This document shows, one piece after another, positions 21,067 through 34,957 of a stretch of 46,825 nucleotides of DNA. This stretch comes from Cyclostephanos tholiformis. Lineage: Eukaryota; Bacillariophyta; Thalassiosirophyceae; Thalassiosirales; Thalassiosiraceae. The position numbers and the translations under genes were made by a program. The stretch lies in the NCBI GenBank assembly GCA_036939975.1, contig JALLPB010000039.1, positions 1 to 46,825 on the forward strand, given 5' to 3'. The notes beneath the pieces were generated by a model, which ran no database searches, was not told the DNA's origin, and was given only the letters and a program-made list of their open reading frames with translations. Within the stretch, counting starts at the first letter, position 1. Each line of letters starts with the position of its first letter.

Positions 21067-23847
21067 ATGATGATGTCCTCTTCTCGAGCGCTAGTGGCCC
21101 GTACGGCGGCGGCGACGCGAGGACGAAGATGGCTACAGCCGTCGTCTTCGCCCTCGATGCCTGTCCGAGTCTATTCGGGGAGTTCGTTATTCGCGACGAC
21201 CGCCGGTACCGGGGGGCGGCCATCGATCGCCTCGTCGACGGAGGCGATAGAGGAGGACGATCGCGGCGGGCAAGGTCGGGATGGAGGAGGGATATCGACC
21301 ATGAAAGATATCGACGTGCGACGAAGGCAATCGCCGTCGTCGATCATTGGCAAGCGACCGGGAGAGACCCCCTTCTCGCCCCCTCCCGAGAGAACCCGAT
21401 CCGATGAATCCGTTCATGGGTCGATCGACCGTCCGATCGTCGAGCGACGACGATCAGGATCGAATCCCACCGCCGTCGCCTCTTCCCGGGGAAGGATGCC
21501 GCTGGTCCTTCCCTTCCCCGTCGATGATGCGTCGTCATCGACTCCGCGGTCGCCGTCCTCCGAATACAACAACAGGGATCACGCTCACGCCCGTCCATCG
21601 CCCACTTTATCGTTGGCCCCGCGGAAAACCACGATCAACGGGAGTTGGGAGGAGGAGGAATGCGACAACGCCCTTCGGAGGCATTTCCTTCGGGAGGGCA
21701 TCATCCCCTCCCCGCCCCGGCCCATGACGAGCGGCCTTCCCCCCGTCGGCCTCGTCGAAGAGGTCGAGATACATGAACCCGATCCGTCCGGCGTGTCGAA
21801 TGCCGACCCCGAGGACGTCCTCGATATGGCGTCCATGTACGATCCGTCTATACACCTGCCGGACAAGCCGGACTTCAATTCCGTGCGCAACCGTCAGCGG
21901 TACGAGGCCGGGACGCCCCTGACTGACGAGTTGATCGCGTACATAGGCGTGCGTGGGCCGATCACGGTCGCCGAATACATGAGAAGAGCGCTACGGGACG
22001 GCAGGCATGGGTATTACACAGGAAAGGGATCGAGGAGTGGGAAGGGGGTCAGGGGGGGAGGGAGAAAGACGACGACGATGACGACGACGACGACGAGGAA
22101 AACGGGGGAGGCGGTTGACAATGCTGGCCAGGAGGATGAGTTCGGTGAGAATAGCATCGCGACGGTTGACGACGACGACGACGACAACGACTGGGATGCG
22201 GACGACGTCAACGACGATGGCTACGCGCCTGTCTTTGCTGATGCACCCGGCGCGGGATATGTCGGCGGGGAGCATGTCATTGGGTCTGGGGGGGATTTCA
22301 TCACTGCCCCCGAAGTCTCGCAGCTGTTCGGAGAATCGCTACTTGTGTGGTTCATGACGCAATACCAAACGATGAGGAGCCCCTCCGAGATACAGGTGAT
22401 TGAGATCGGTCCGGGGAAAGGGACGCTGATATGCGACATCGTGAGGAGCGCAATCACGACCTTTCCCGATTTCGCGTCCGCGTTGACTTCTGCTGCTGCA
22501 AACTCCGGCGGCAGCGAAGGGGAAGAACTTTTAGGGAAAAGTGATAAGGTGGCGGTGGGGGTGCACCTGGTCGAAGTCACAAACGGCATGCGAGCGCGAC
22601 AGAAGGAATCTCTGAGGAATCTTGCGAGGGAGAAGACTATTGTTGGAAAGGGATATACTTTTCGATTCGCGGACGACCCCGTTGACGAGGTGCGAGGAGA
22701 ACGGGCCGAGAAACTGTCAATATCCGAATCAGAATCCTCATCTAGCGATGGAGATTTAAAAAATCGCACAATCTGCTTCTCCTGGCACGACTCGCTCTCC
22801 TCGGTTCCCACCCACGATGCCGTCACCGGCAGACCCATACCCACGTTTGTTATATGTCAGGAGCTCGTGGATGCCTTGCCGATCCACAGCTTCCAGAAGG
22901 TCGAAGGCGGCGTGTGGAGGGAGAGGCTGGTCGACGTCGCCATCCGCGACGACTCAGAGGCGGCGGAGGCGGCGGAAAGAGTTCGTTCAGCTGTTGTCCG
23001 TCGATACACGACAACAGAAGTTGGCGATGCGGCCGTTCCCTCGACTGCATTTTCCGTCCCTTTGTCGTCAAACGGCGTGCTTGGCCCAGCTCCTTTGGGG
23101 GGAACCAAGAAGATTCCTCGATTGAGGTTCGTCCTCCCTCCAGACACCACGCCTGCCCTTAGGAGCCTGCTGCGCGTCAATGGACGTGGCTTCCCGCTCC
23201 GGGACAATCCCTCTGCGGACGTGCTTGACTCCCTTCCAGATGGTTCGATAATCGAGGCATGTCCCGAGGGTCTGCTATTGGTCCAGGACATCGCCGACCG
23301 GATAGAGAGGTGTGGCGGCGGCGCAGCGCTTATTGTCGACTATGGTGGTGACGGATCTTCTGGCGGCGACACCCTGCGTGGATTTCATAAGCACTCACAG
23401 GTTCACCCATTGAGTCGACCGGGTGAGGTTGATGTCACAGCCGACGTGGACTTCGGGGCGCTGCGGGAGGCTGTGAACCAGAGGATTAGTATTAAGGAAA
23501 GCATGGAGCAAAGGCTGAAGAGGGAGAGAAAAGTAAGAAGAAGGGAAGATAAGGGAGGCGATGCAGCCAATGGTGTTGTCATTGACAGAGCTTTAGAAAT
23601 ATCTAAGACGGCGCACATCCGACCGGAGGCTTTCGGGCCAATTAGTCAAGGCAAATTCTTGGCCCAGATGGGCATCGTTCAACGTGTGGAGAAGAAGATC
23701 GAGGACCCCGAAACCACGGATGAGGAGGCGTTTGAGATATACTCTGCGATGGAGCGACTGGTTGTGGCGGAGCAAATGGGAGAAAGATACAAGGTTATGG
23801 CGATTGCCCTGAAGAAGGATGGGTTGTTTCCGCCTCCTGGATTTTAA
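21067..23847 (+). CDS. NDUFAF7: NDUFAF7-type protein arginine methyltransferase
   Basis: Mitochondrial methyltransferase of the MidA/DUF185 family. In animals NDUFAF7 methylates NDUFS2 during complex I assembly. Signature blocks are ITVAEYMRRALRDGRHGYY (about 299-317), GDFITAPEVSQLFGE (409-423), the SAM-binding loop EIGPGKGTL (446-454) and ICQELVDALPIHSFQ (about 596-610). A GGGAALIVDYGGD block follows near 755. The leader has many Ser and Arg and no acidic residue, as in mitochondrial presequences. At 926 residues it is about twice the human protein (441). The excess is a disordered N-terminal 280 residues and acidic or Ser-rich inserts between the motifs, notably a Thr/Asp insert at about 325-390. 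No intron is needed. Confidence 0.9.
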   Translation: MMMSSSRALVARTAAATRGRRWLQPSSSPSMPVRVYSGSSLFATTAGTGGRPSIASSTEAIEEDDRGGQGRDGGGISTMKDIDVRRRQSPSSIIGKRPGETPFSPPPERTRSDESVHGSIDRPIVERRRSGSNPTAVASSRGRMPLVLPFPVDDASSSTPRSPSSEYNNRDHAHARPSPTLSLAPRKTTINGSWEEEECDNALRRHFLREGIIPSPPRPMTSGLPPVGLVEEVEIHEPDPSGVSNADPEDVLDMASMYDPSIHLPDKPDFNSVRNRQRYEAGTPLTDELIAYIGVRGPITVAEYMRRALRDGRHGYYTGKGSRSGKGVRGGGRKTTTMTTTTTRKTGEAVDNAGQEDEFGENSIATVDDDDDDNDWDADDVNDDGYAPVFADAPGAGYVGGEHVIGSGGDFITAPEVSQLFGESLLVWFMTQYQTMRSPSEIQVIEIGPGKGTLICDIVRSAITTFPDFASALTSAAANSGGSEGEELLGKSDKVAVGVHLVEVTNGMRARQKESLRNLAREKTIVGKGYTFRFADDPVDEVRGERAEKLSISESESSSSDGDLKNRTICFSWHDSLSSVPTHDAVTGRPIPTFVICQELVDALPIHSFQKVEGGVWRERLVDVAIRDDSEAAEAAERVRSAVVRRYTTTEVGDAAVPSTAFSVPLSSNGVLGPAPLGGTKKIPRLRFVLPPDTTPALRSLLRVNGRGFPLRDNPSADVLDSLPDGSIIEACPEGLLLVQDIADRIERCGGGAALIVDYGGDGSSGGDTLRGFHKHSQVHPLSRPGEVDVTADVDFGALREAVNQRISIKESMEQRLKRERKVRRREDKGGDAANGVVIDRALEISKTAHIRPEAFGPISQGKFLAQMGIVQRVEKKIEDPETTDEEAFEIYSAMERLVVAEQMGERYKVMAIALKKDGLFPPPGF

Positions 23848-24711
23848 TGGCATGCTTCAGCTTATTTGTAATCATGTGTTATTCTCATCATCTTACCTAC
23901 CTAATTGTGTACAATCCAAGACATGATTTAATAATCACAACTCCTGTACTGTCTGATGCATGAGTGGGAACTGAGTGATTGATCATTGACTGTACCTCAG
24001 CAGCCAATTTCCCACCAGTGGTCTAAAAGTCTGATCCAAACTCATCCAACACGAAAAGGTAATTGTGCGTGTAATTGTGTTTTGCTTCAGACAGTGGGTA
24101 CAAGAATAAACTAATTTGAGATCACATAGGCTGGAACACTGTCATTTGCTAAGTGTGAGTCCATGTCATGTCAAAGGCAACTAATAACCATGATATCATA
24201 AAGCTAGAATTTTGTGGTCAATTGTATGTCAAAAAATGAAATTGACAAATGTGTATGGAGTGTTCAAAAGCAATGGCAGGCTGAGGTCAATCACCCAGGA
24301 TAGAGCATGGTGAATTGTATTTCTTCATCAATCAGAGTTGAGAAGTTGGCATGCTTTAGAGGATGGAGATTTCATAGTAAATTTTGGAGTTACAAAGAAA
24401 CCACATATGACTTGTGCTGGGGTTATTAATGTGCTACTTTAGTTTTTCAGTTCGCACTATGTCTGCTCTTGTAAGCAAATATTGCCTCAAGTTTTGCAGC
24501 AAGATGGGACTTTAAAAATACTTATGAAAAAAAATCAAAAATTATTTTTAGTCTAAGTGTGAATCACAATTGTATCTCATATGAACATTGTGAGAAACAA
24601 AATGCTTCACACCTATCAGAACTGAAATGATATTGGTTGTTTAGTATCTCACATGAGTTCATTGATGCCTGTTCTAAATAGCTAGGAATCAGTATAAAAA
24701 GGGATCTTATG
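23848..24711. other. AT-rich intergenic, no gene seen
   Basis: All six frames are heavily interrupted. The composition is much more AT-rich than the flanking genes, like the rest of the debris up to 26.5 kb. Confidence 0.5.
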
Positions 24712-25070
24712 TTAAGCTTTAATACTTGGAAAAAAACCGTTATTTTCAGCCTCTAATTTTTTAAAATGACCTAACCTAGGGGCTAGAATAACCAGATTTT
24801 CATGCTCCATCAAAATCACCTTGCTGCCAATATCTGATGCATTGGACACTGGTGCCTGTGGGATGTTAGCGTTCCTTGCAGTCAGACACACATTTGTAGG
24901 GTCACAAACCTCAACATCTCTGAGTGTCCAAAGTATCATCTATCCCACACTGCTTAGATCTTTGGCTTTCTTCATGTGGTACAAATCACCTGCTACAATT
25001 ATCAGGGTTCATGAGCACAGTTCATTAAGGAACCTACATGTGAGGTTGTTGTGTGTGGCTTGATCTTCAT
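24712..25070 (-). pseudogene. Decayed coding fragment, family unknown
   Basis: On the minus strand a frame with two stops near its start reads as protein-like: NLTCRFLNELCS, LIIVAGDLYHMKKAKDLSSV, then an open stretch with DVEVCDPTNVCLTARNANIP, APVSNASDIGSKVILMEHEN and LVILAPRLGHF. The SKVILMEHENLVIL part faintly recalls bulb-type lectin strands, which is not enough for a call. It probably belongs to the transposon debris around it. Confidence 0.35.
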
Positions 25071-25116
25071 CAATGTCAGTCAACACTCAGGCATCTATGT
25101 TCCCCCATTTGAGAGA

Positions 25117-25392
25117 AGATAATGTTGACAAAAGTTGGATTGCCTATGTTAAACCTCTGGAGGTGGAGCATCACCTACAGGAGGTATCTTTCATCAACTA
25201 AACCAGAATCCTCACTGGATTCTCACAACAAGTGCATGAAGGATACTATGGCAGAGGATCCAAGGCCCGAGCTGGAACAGTTTGTTTGGCGCTCATGGTT
25301 GTTGGCCCAACAAAGTCCCTGGCTTACAGAACCAACCCTATCAAACCTGCCGGGTCCGACAAGTTCCAAAGATATTCCGCCGTCGGCTTAAT
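25117..25392 (+). pseudogene. Tyrosine-recombinase-like N-terminal fragment
   Basis: The plus strand reads SWIAYVKPLEVEHHLQEV, a stop, then ILTGFSQQVHEGYYGRGSKA, RAGTVCLALMVVGPTKSLAY and TNPIKPAGSDKFQRYSAV before a stop. The pattern (LTGF..V..GYYGRG....AGTV..A...VG....L....NP.K..GSDK) resembles the N-terminal helical domain of the tyrosine recombinases carried by diatom DIRS- or Crypton-type elements. No catalytic R-H-R-Y domain is left nearby that I can read, so this is a relic. The family assignment is from memory of the pattern and needs a search. Confidence 0.4.
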
Positions 25393-26584
25393 ATGAAAAC
25401 AAGGTTCCTTGGACTTTGAGAAGTAATCAAATCCTTGTCTCATTCATTGTCGAGAGTGCCTCATCAACATATTTTGAGGACCTTTCTTGTTTGGCAGAGT
25501 AAATGGGGACAATAGTAATTGAGCTGAACATTTAATCAAAACTTCAAGCAAAACCCTAACACTTACCAAGTTTCATCTGCCAATGCTCCAACAGCATCCT
25601 AAGTACATCTTTGTATCTTATCTTGAGATCAAGCCCAAGATCAAGCAACAATGCCATCAGTAAAAATAATTACAGCAACAGCGGTGAATGCTATGAAGGG
25701 AGCATGACCAAGGCTTCTATTCTTGTAGTTTTCCAAAATGTATTCCCATACTCTCAGGAATGAGCTCAAAGCCACAGAACTTTTCCTCAGGTGTGCATGG
25801 CAAAGGACCCAAGAGCCCTTTTGAAACTCATCCGCTAATTGTGCTGTTCCTATGATTCTAAAATCTAGAGTGTTAAAACAGTTCTATCAGACAACCCAAC
25901 CTGGCCTCCTTCTCCCATTGACAACACTGACCAGATGAAAGATATTCCCAACACACTGATTTTTGGCAACCATAAAGCTGCCCGTCAGCAGAGGAACTAC
26001 TGTGATTTATTTTTTTGTTCCTTCTGAATGGCCTTATCAGCTTGCATCTGAAAAATAACTTTCTAAAGTGTAACTTCTGGTGGTGAATCTCATTGGTTCT
26101 AGCTCTGCTGCGTATTCTTACACTGCCAGCCATATGCTCATCTATAGGACTTGGCAGCGTGGGACTGACTTGTTGATAGACTTTCATAATCAAAATTGGT
26201 ATCCTTCTGATTCATGCTTGGTGATGCTCTTAAGTTTATTGAAAACTTTCACTTGCGCTTCAATAGATGCCGTTCATAGCTGCCTACGGTAAGTAGCAGG
26301 TCTGGCGAGGTACGATTCTCCTCCACCTGTAGCAATGATCGGTCCGATCAAACAAAGCAACAGTAGAGGATGGGACACGGCTCGCGACCATCCTTCATCG
26401 CGGATAAATACACGGCACGAGGAGGAAATATATAGTTGTACGTTGGAGGACGAGGAGGATGCAATCAGCTACGATTTGAGACGTCGGATCAACGAGGTAT
26501 ATGTGGATGTGCCGCCCGATTTGCGACAGGCCAGGGTGACGATAGCGGGGCTTTCCGGAGGCGGTGGCGGATATTGTTACATCT
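25393..26584. other. Transposon-debris-like intergenic region
   Basis: Short interrupted frames on both strands, with no recognised domain. The region from about 26300 is GC-richer and belongs to the 3' flank of the RNase P gene. Confidence 0.4.
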
Positions 26585-28279
26585 TTAATTTAAGGGTGCC
26601 GACGGTAGTCTAAGGCAAAATCTCTCGTTGCCGCCCCACTCGCTCACTGGGAAGTGCCACGCCATCGCGATATCATTTCCGCAACCCCCCCTGCCATCGC
26701 CAGGACACGCATTTCCCTGTATCTCGTCACTGAACAGGTCCGCTGCCCTAAAACTTATCGTCCGTTCCTCCCTAGCATTCTCGACAAATTCCGTAAAGTT
26801 GTAATTCACGATGTGACTCGTACACCAGCGTCGGAACGATCGTTCTTCGAGCAATTCCATCCTGTGATCGCGCATCTTGTCGTTCGATATTACCATTGGG
26901 CGCAGGCCGGGATATCGTCCATCAGGATTATCGGGAAGGACGTCGATGTTACGACCACCGGTCGACGTCGTTTGATTTGAGACGCTTGCCAGCATCCAAT
27001 CTATATATTGCGGGTGGATGGGTGGTGTGTGTGTGTTTGAGTGGGAGGGGTAAGAATGGTTGCGAGAAGGGAAGAGGAAGGTAAAAATAACTGCTGACAT
27101 GCGTTTTCCAAAAGAGGGCATACAAATCAAAACTCACACATGTCATCAAGGCACATCGGCGGAACGACGTACATCTGGCCCTTCTCCTTGAGACCTTCCA
27201 AGTACCCCAGCTCCTCGTCTCGCAGGACCTGCATCATCCCATGTCGCAGGTGAAACCTCTGGTTAGTGTACTTCTGGGGGAAAACCACGAGCGGGCGCTC
27301 GCCCAGCCTCTCCAGCGCGGTCACCATGTGCACGAGCTGGTACACGTTGACCCTGCCCCAGCCGAAGTACGCGACGTTGGCCCCGTCGACGATGGCGGTG
27401 TACGGCTGTCCCTCCCTCGAGTCGAGCCACTCGGAGAACTCCCTAAGTATCTGCGTCGCAAGCTCAGCCTTCTCGGCGTTGTCGTGAGTCGACCGTCCCT
27501 TGGCCGCGAGCCTCGCGGTGTACTCCATCGACTTCTCCCGCGCCATCTCCAATAGGGTATCGTGAACGTGAATACGCTGGGTCTTGTCGAGCACAATGAG
27601 GCGAAGGGTCGCGCCCGTGGCGGGACATATCGCCGTATCCACGTCGATAGCGACCCTATCGGCAACGAGAGAGCGATCGTCGACTCGGGTCGTGACGGGC
27701 GTCATGGCATCCGACTCTGACCCAGACCCAGACCCCATCGTCGTCGATGGATTGATCCCGCACCCCTCGAATCCCATCGCGAATCCGTTACGTAATACCC
27801 GCGCCGATTCCTCGGAGATGTCAAGCACGTCCTCTGCCATCTCGGATACGAGCGAGTTTAGCAATCCCGGACCGCACGATCGATCGTACCCCAATTCCCC
27901 CGCGCACGGGATGCACTCGGAGTCGTGCCGGAAGTATCCATTCCTCGCCACCGCGGCGATGAAGTCGGCGTAGGTCGATGCGTCCATCCTAACCCTCGAC
28001 GTCGACCTCATCCTTCGGTACAGTCGCAGCGCCGAATCGACGTCGCCGTTGTCGCAGTACAGCCTGAGTATCGGACTCGTGGTACGATGTCTCAGGAGCT
28101 GTCCCAGCGGACCGTCGGGGGTGATCCCGTCGAGAAGCGCCTCGGCGCCGCGCGCGTCGCCCCTGGACACCAGGGACTTGACGAGGAGCGTGATAGTCTT
28201 CTCGGTGGGTAGGTAGAGCGCGTCGTGGAACATCGCCACCTCGGCCGCCACGTCCCTCCTCACGGTAGTAGTAATCGAG

Positions 28280-28319
<40 letters not shown>

Positions 28320-28768
28320 GATCCTCCCCCTCCTCGAGGCCGAGTACGTACAGGTACGTGCTCAACGTACGGCTTAGCGGTACCAATCCTGCCTCCAGTA
28401 TCTTCTCCCACGCGACGTGTATCGGTCCGGGATCGGATTTCCTAGCGCAATCGTCCGCGAGGTGCGCGAGCAGGATCGTCGCTAGCCTGTGCTGACTCGG
28501 CGTGAATCCCGTCGCATCGATGAAGGCCTGACCCCTCTCGCGTATCCTGCGCCTCGCGTACGACGTCGGTGCCCCCGCGGCGGTCGTATCTTGCCCCTCC
28601 CCCCCCTTCCCCCCATCGTCGTCATCATCGTCGTCGTCGTCGTCGTCATCGTCCAGGACGCCATCTCTCGACGACGCCATCGCCGCAATCGTCGCCGTCG
28701 GACGGATGGACCCCCCCACCGACTCGGCGTCCATCCTCGTCGTATCGGTGAGTGACGATGATGGAAGG

Positions 28769-28809
<41 letters not shown>

Positions 28810-29083
28810 AAGTAGGAAATCCCTCACGTCCCATCGCGGCAATTTTCGAACCCTATCGAGCATGTGCCCCCTAACGACCGATAGGTCGTGGGGGTTCTTC
28901 CGAAAATCGCGCACGACGTTGCGCTTCGATGCGATCGCCTCGATGGCGCGTTCGAACGCGTCGAATCGCGCATCATCGTCGAATCGTCGTCGTCGTCTAC
29001 TATCATCGTCGTCGACGTCGACGGTGGCGCGGGAGAAGGCGGGGGGGGGGAGGATGCCACCCCTCGATGTCGAGCGATAACGA

Positions 29084-29125
<42 letters not shown>

Positions 29126-29409
29126 TGACCGTCTCGCCGCCACGCCGAGTGATCGCGCGACGACTCGACGACATCCGCCGGGTCCGATCGACGATCGAGA
29201 CCCTCGCCATGATGACGACGATGACGACGGCTCCCGATGACGAACGCCGCGGTCTGACGCTGGTGGGTGGCACGACCGATCCCCCATGCGGCGACGACGA
29301 CGGCGGCGGAGGCCCGGGGGGAACAGCAACAACCCGCCAGAGCGGTGCAAATCGACGCCATCCTGCGAGGGACGGGTGACCCTCCCCCGCCCATCCTTGG
29401 GCGGGGCAA
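26585..29409 (-). CDS. PRORP: Protein-only RNase P (PRORP), two exons
   Basis: Single-protein RNase P that cuts the 5' leader from precursor tRNAs. Exon 1 is 29409-27138 and exon 2 is 27000-26585, joined in frame to 895 residues. PPR-like helices lie at about 285-480 (SPILRLYCDNGDVDSALRLY). The NYN nuclease domain has D675 (IVDGANVAYFG), D755/D756 (MCLDDMYW), D798 and D802 (ISNDKMRDH), the metal-binding acidic set. The central zinc site is incomplete: CPATG has Thr where the second Cys is expected, although AWHFPV and RFCLRLP keep His and Cys. Four long homorepeats (poly-Asp, poly-Ser) swell the first 370 residues. The Met at 29361 begins a signal-like leader ending TAAFV, so organelle targeting is likely; that is inference. 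Confidence 0.9.
27001..27136 (-). other. PRORP intron
   Basis: GTGAGT donor and TATAG acceptor on the minus strand, 136 bases, phase 1. It joins CLDDM to YWMLASV across the catalytic Asp pair. Confidence 0.85.
28281..28319. repeat. (GTC/GAC)n microsatellite coding poly-Asp in PRORP
   Basis: Nearly pure CGT/ACG trinucleotide array, read as a run of about 12 Asp on the minus strand. Similar arrays in the same gene lie at about 28612-28653 (Asp), 28768-28808 (Ser) and 29077-29124 (Asp). Confidence 0.8.
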
Positions 29410-29634
29410 TCAATCGGTATCGTAGGTAGTAGTAGTATTATTATGAACTACTATTGTGTATTATTTGACGTTGAGGTGTGATGGACGGAAGGTAGAAGTA
29501 CATGGACAGACGCTTCATTTTGGGGCGAGGGACAGACGCTGGCAAACTCTCAAACAGAGAAAAACATTTATCGTACTACTACTACTACCTACTACATACT
29601 ATTATCTCTCTATCACATCCGACAGGGTCTTTGA

Positions 29635-32625
<2,991 letters not shown>

Positions 32626-32805
32626 AGGCAATTTTTTTGGAATTATTTGCGCTTGGAGGCAACTTTCATTCCGAGCGACACTTCAACAAATATATAAATT
32701 TCATATTTGTTCCCAAGAACGATCCTTCGCTCTGACCGAAAGTAGACGACAGCAACCAACTTAAAGTGTTGTGAAACAATTCTCCACTTATCTTCTTATT
32801 AAAAG

Positions 32806-34881
32806 TCATCGAAGTTTTGTATCCCATCGTGCTCCCGCCCCGCCAGTGTGATGTGTGGCACCAGCTGCAATCTCCGCCAAAGTTCGACGAACTAATGGCA
32901 ACCCGTTCACCACATTCATCCCTAAACTTCGACCGTATCCAATGAGACTTTGTAAAGTTCCAGCGCTGTCCCTGGCGCCGTGGTACGATTCATCTTTCAC
33001 GCTAGTGGGAACATTTCCACTCATTGCGAATATCTCGTGCAGGCCATGCACTCCCCCGACGATGCCCCAACCACCCACCATCCTCTCCCGATTGTACCTA
33101 TCCAAGAAGAGGCTGGTCCCGCCAACGTCCATGCCGGAATCCACCGCCTCCTTGATTAAATTCGACAACGAAGCGACGTCGCTCATGCCCAGATTCAGCC
33201 CCTGTCCGGCCATCGGATGCAGGGTGTGCGCCGCATCCCCGACCAACGCCACCCGCGGCGATGCGTACCCCCCACTGTAGGTCCCCCCCGGACCGCCGGT
33301 GGACCTCATCACTACGTGGGACGTGGTGAGGTCGAATGCCATTACCGGACCAACGACGCGGACCGATCTGGGGGGCATACGAAAATGGTTCCGTGTAGGC
33401 GATTCGGTCCACGTTCCCATGGTCAGGGCATCGTTCGCGGTGCGTAGGAGGGAGTCTAATTCCGCGGCAACGGCGTAAAATGGCGACGAATGGGTATTGT
33501 TCCGAATCAGTTCCGGTAGAAGCGACGGATTCACGTTTGGACCCTGGCGCAGGTGCCGATTGAGAGCGGAGGTGAAATCGGACGGGGATAGGGAAAGGAG
33601 GTGATTCGCCTCCGATAGCGTCGTGGACCACACGACGTTGGCGTAATCCGGACCGTCCCTCGACGACGTGCCGCCACCGACGTCGTCGCGATTCCAAACC
33701 GGTAGCAACGCGATCGGGCCGTGGGAAAGGAATCTCTGATACGCCGTTCGCGCCATGCCGGTTTCCAATTCCACCGTGCACGTGACCGCCTTCTTGCCGT
33801 AGGTATGGGTCATCATCGGGAAGTTCCCTATCAGGCTCCTCACTTGCGAATTGGCGCCGTCGGCGGCGACGAGCAAATCGCACGAGATAGTCGTGTCCAT
33901 CGTATTCCCTCCCCCCCCCTCGCGATTGGCCCTCGTGTAGGACAATAGGACGGGAGGGGGTGGTACCGCCTTCCCCATGTCGCCGGTCGACGGAGCTCGG
34001 ATGGATGTGATTTGTAATTCGTCCAATAGGTCGATGCGATCGTCGTTCTTCAATTCGTCCCACAGCGACGATACGAGCGGCGAATCCTCGATCACGGCGC
34101 CCAACCAAGGATGTTTGCTAACCCCCGAGGAGCGATCCATCTTCTCCCTCATCTTCTTCTCCTCCGTCGTCGTCGCCATCGTCGTCGTCGCACCCGTCAC
34201 CTCGCCACCCTCTTCGTCGTCATGATAATCGCCGAGGAGTACCTCCAAGTCCACTAACCGTCCGTCCTCGATAGCATTTACCAAATCATCCCCCGTGAAA
34301 TGCAATTGCGCCGGCCCGTCGTGTTCCCATATCTGCATGGCGTCGTAGACGCCGCATCGATCGGACCTTAGCAGGGCGCGAAGCGCCCCCCGTCCAAGGT
34401 AGGACAGGCTCGCCGGGGAGAGGGCGTACGCTCGAGGACCGGGCGTCGTCGCGCTCGATATCGTCCCGCATCCGTCGACGAGATCCCGCAGCGACGGCGG
34501 CGCCGACCTACGCTCGAGTAGCGCCACCCTCAGCGGACGACGACGTCTATGTCGCCTCTTCGTCGAATAAGATGAAGTCGTCGTCGCTGCGTGACCATTT
34601 TCGTCGTCGAGGAGCATCCTAGCGAGGGTCGAGCCGACCGCTCCCCCCCCGGCTATGATGACGTCGTAGTGCTCCCGGTTCGATGGAGGCGACGATGAGG
34701 ACGACGACGCGAGTCCGCGCGGATCGACGAGTCCACCCGTGGGACGTCGTCGGCGCGTTGGGGCATCGATGGAAGGCGATGACGAGGAGGAGGGCGTCGG
34801 ACGAGGGGTCGGACCGCCGCTCGTCGTCATCTTCCACCCTCCAAGACGGTTGGCAAGCGCGATGATGGTCCGACGAGTCAT
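32806..34881 (-). CDS. COQ6: Ubiquinone biosynthesis monooxygenase COQ6
   Basis: Flavin monooxygenase of the UbiH/COQ6 family, which hydroxylates the ring of ubiquinone precursors on the matrix side of the mitochondrial inner membrane. From the Met at 34881 the protein has 691 residues. The FAD dinucleotide fold is at 73-83 (DVIIAGGGAVG) and the second FAD motif is GDAAH at 548-552, followed by TLHPMAGQGLNLG. TTPGPRAYALSPASLSYL and YQRFLSHGPIALLPVW are COQ6-type. The frame is open up to 34995, but those 38 extra codons start inside a transposon that begins at 34958, so I use the Met at 34881, whose leader (MTRRTIIALANRLGG) fits a mitochondrial presequence. The excess over about 470 residues is low-complexity linker. 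The 3' end faces the S1/NKAP gene, 180 bases away. Confidence 0.9.
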   Translation of the reverse strand: MTRRTIIALANRLGGWKMTTSGGPTPRPTPSSSSSPSIDAPTRRRRPTGGLVDPRGLASSSSSSPPSNREHYDVIIAGGGAVGSTLARMLLDDENGHAATTTSSYSTKRRHRRRRPLRVALLERRSAPPSLRDLVDGCGTISSATTPGPRAYALSPASLSYLGRGALRALLRSDRCGVYDAMQIWEHDGPAQLHFTGDDLVNAIEDGRLVDLEVLLGDYHDDEEGGEVTGATTTMATTTEEKKMREKMDRSSGVSKHPWLGAVIEDSPLVSSLWDELKNDDRIDLLDELQITSIRAPSTGDMGKAVPPPPVLLSYTRANREGGGGNTMDTTISCDLLVAADGANSQVRSLIGNFPMMTHTYGKKAVTCTVELETGMARTAYQRFLSHGPIALLPVWNRDDVGGGTSSRDGPDYANVVWSTTLSEANHLLSLSPSDFTSALNRHLRQGPNVNPSLLPELIRNNTHSSPFYAVAAELDSLLRTANDALTMGTWTESPTRNHFRMPPRSVRVVGPVMAFDLTTSHVVMRSTGGPGGTYSGGYASPRVALVGDAAHTLHPMAGQGLNLGMSDVASLSNLIKEAVDSGMDVGGTSLFLDRYNRERMVGGWGIVGGVHGLHEIFAMSGNVPTSVKDESYHGARDSAGTLQSLIGYGRSLGMNVVNGLPLVRRTLAEIAAGATHHTGGAGARWDTKLR

Positions 34882-34957
34882 CGTTTCGCCCTCGTTCGCT
34901 TCCCCGTGGGCGTCGTCGTTTTGTGGGGGGTGGGGCCGCGGGCGGGGGAGGGTGTTA

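Noticed and set aside
26335..26613. 92-codon plus-strand frame
   Set aside because: It ends within the antisense of PRORP exon 2 and shows no domain.
33098..34108. 336-codon minus-strand frame
   Set aside because: It overlaps COQ6 in another frame and has no domain, while COQ6 has both FAD motifs in the main frame.
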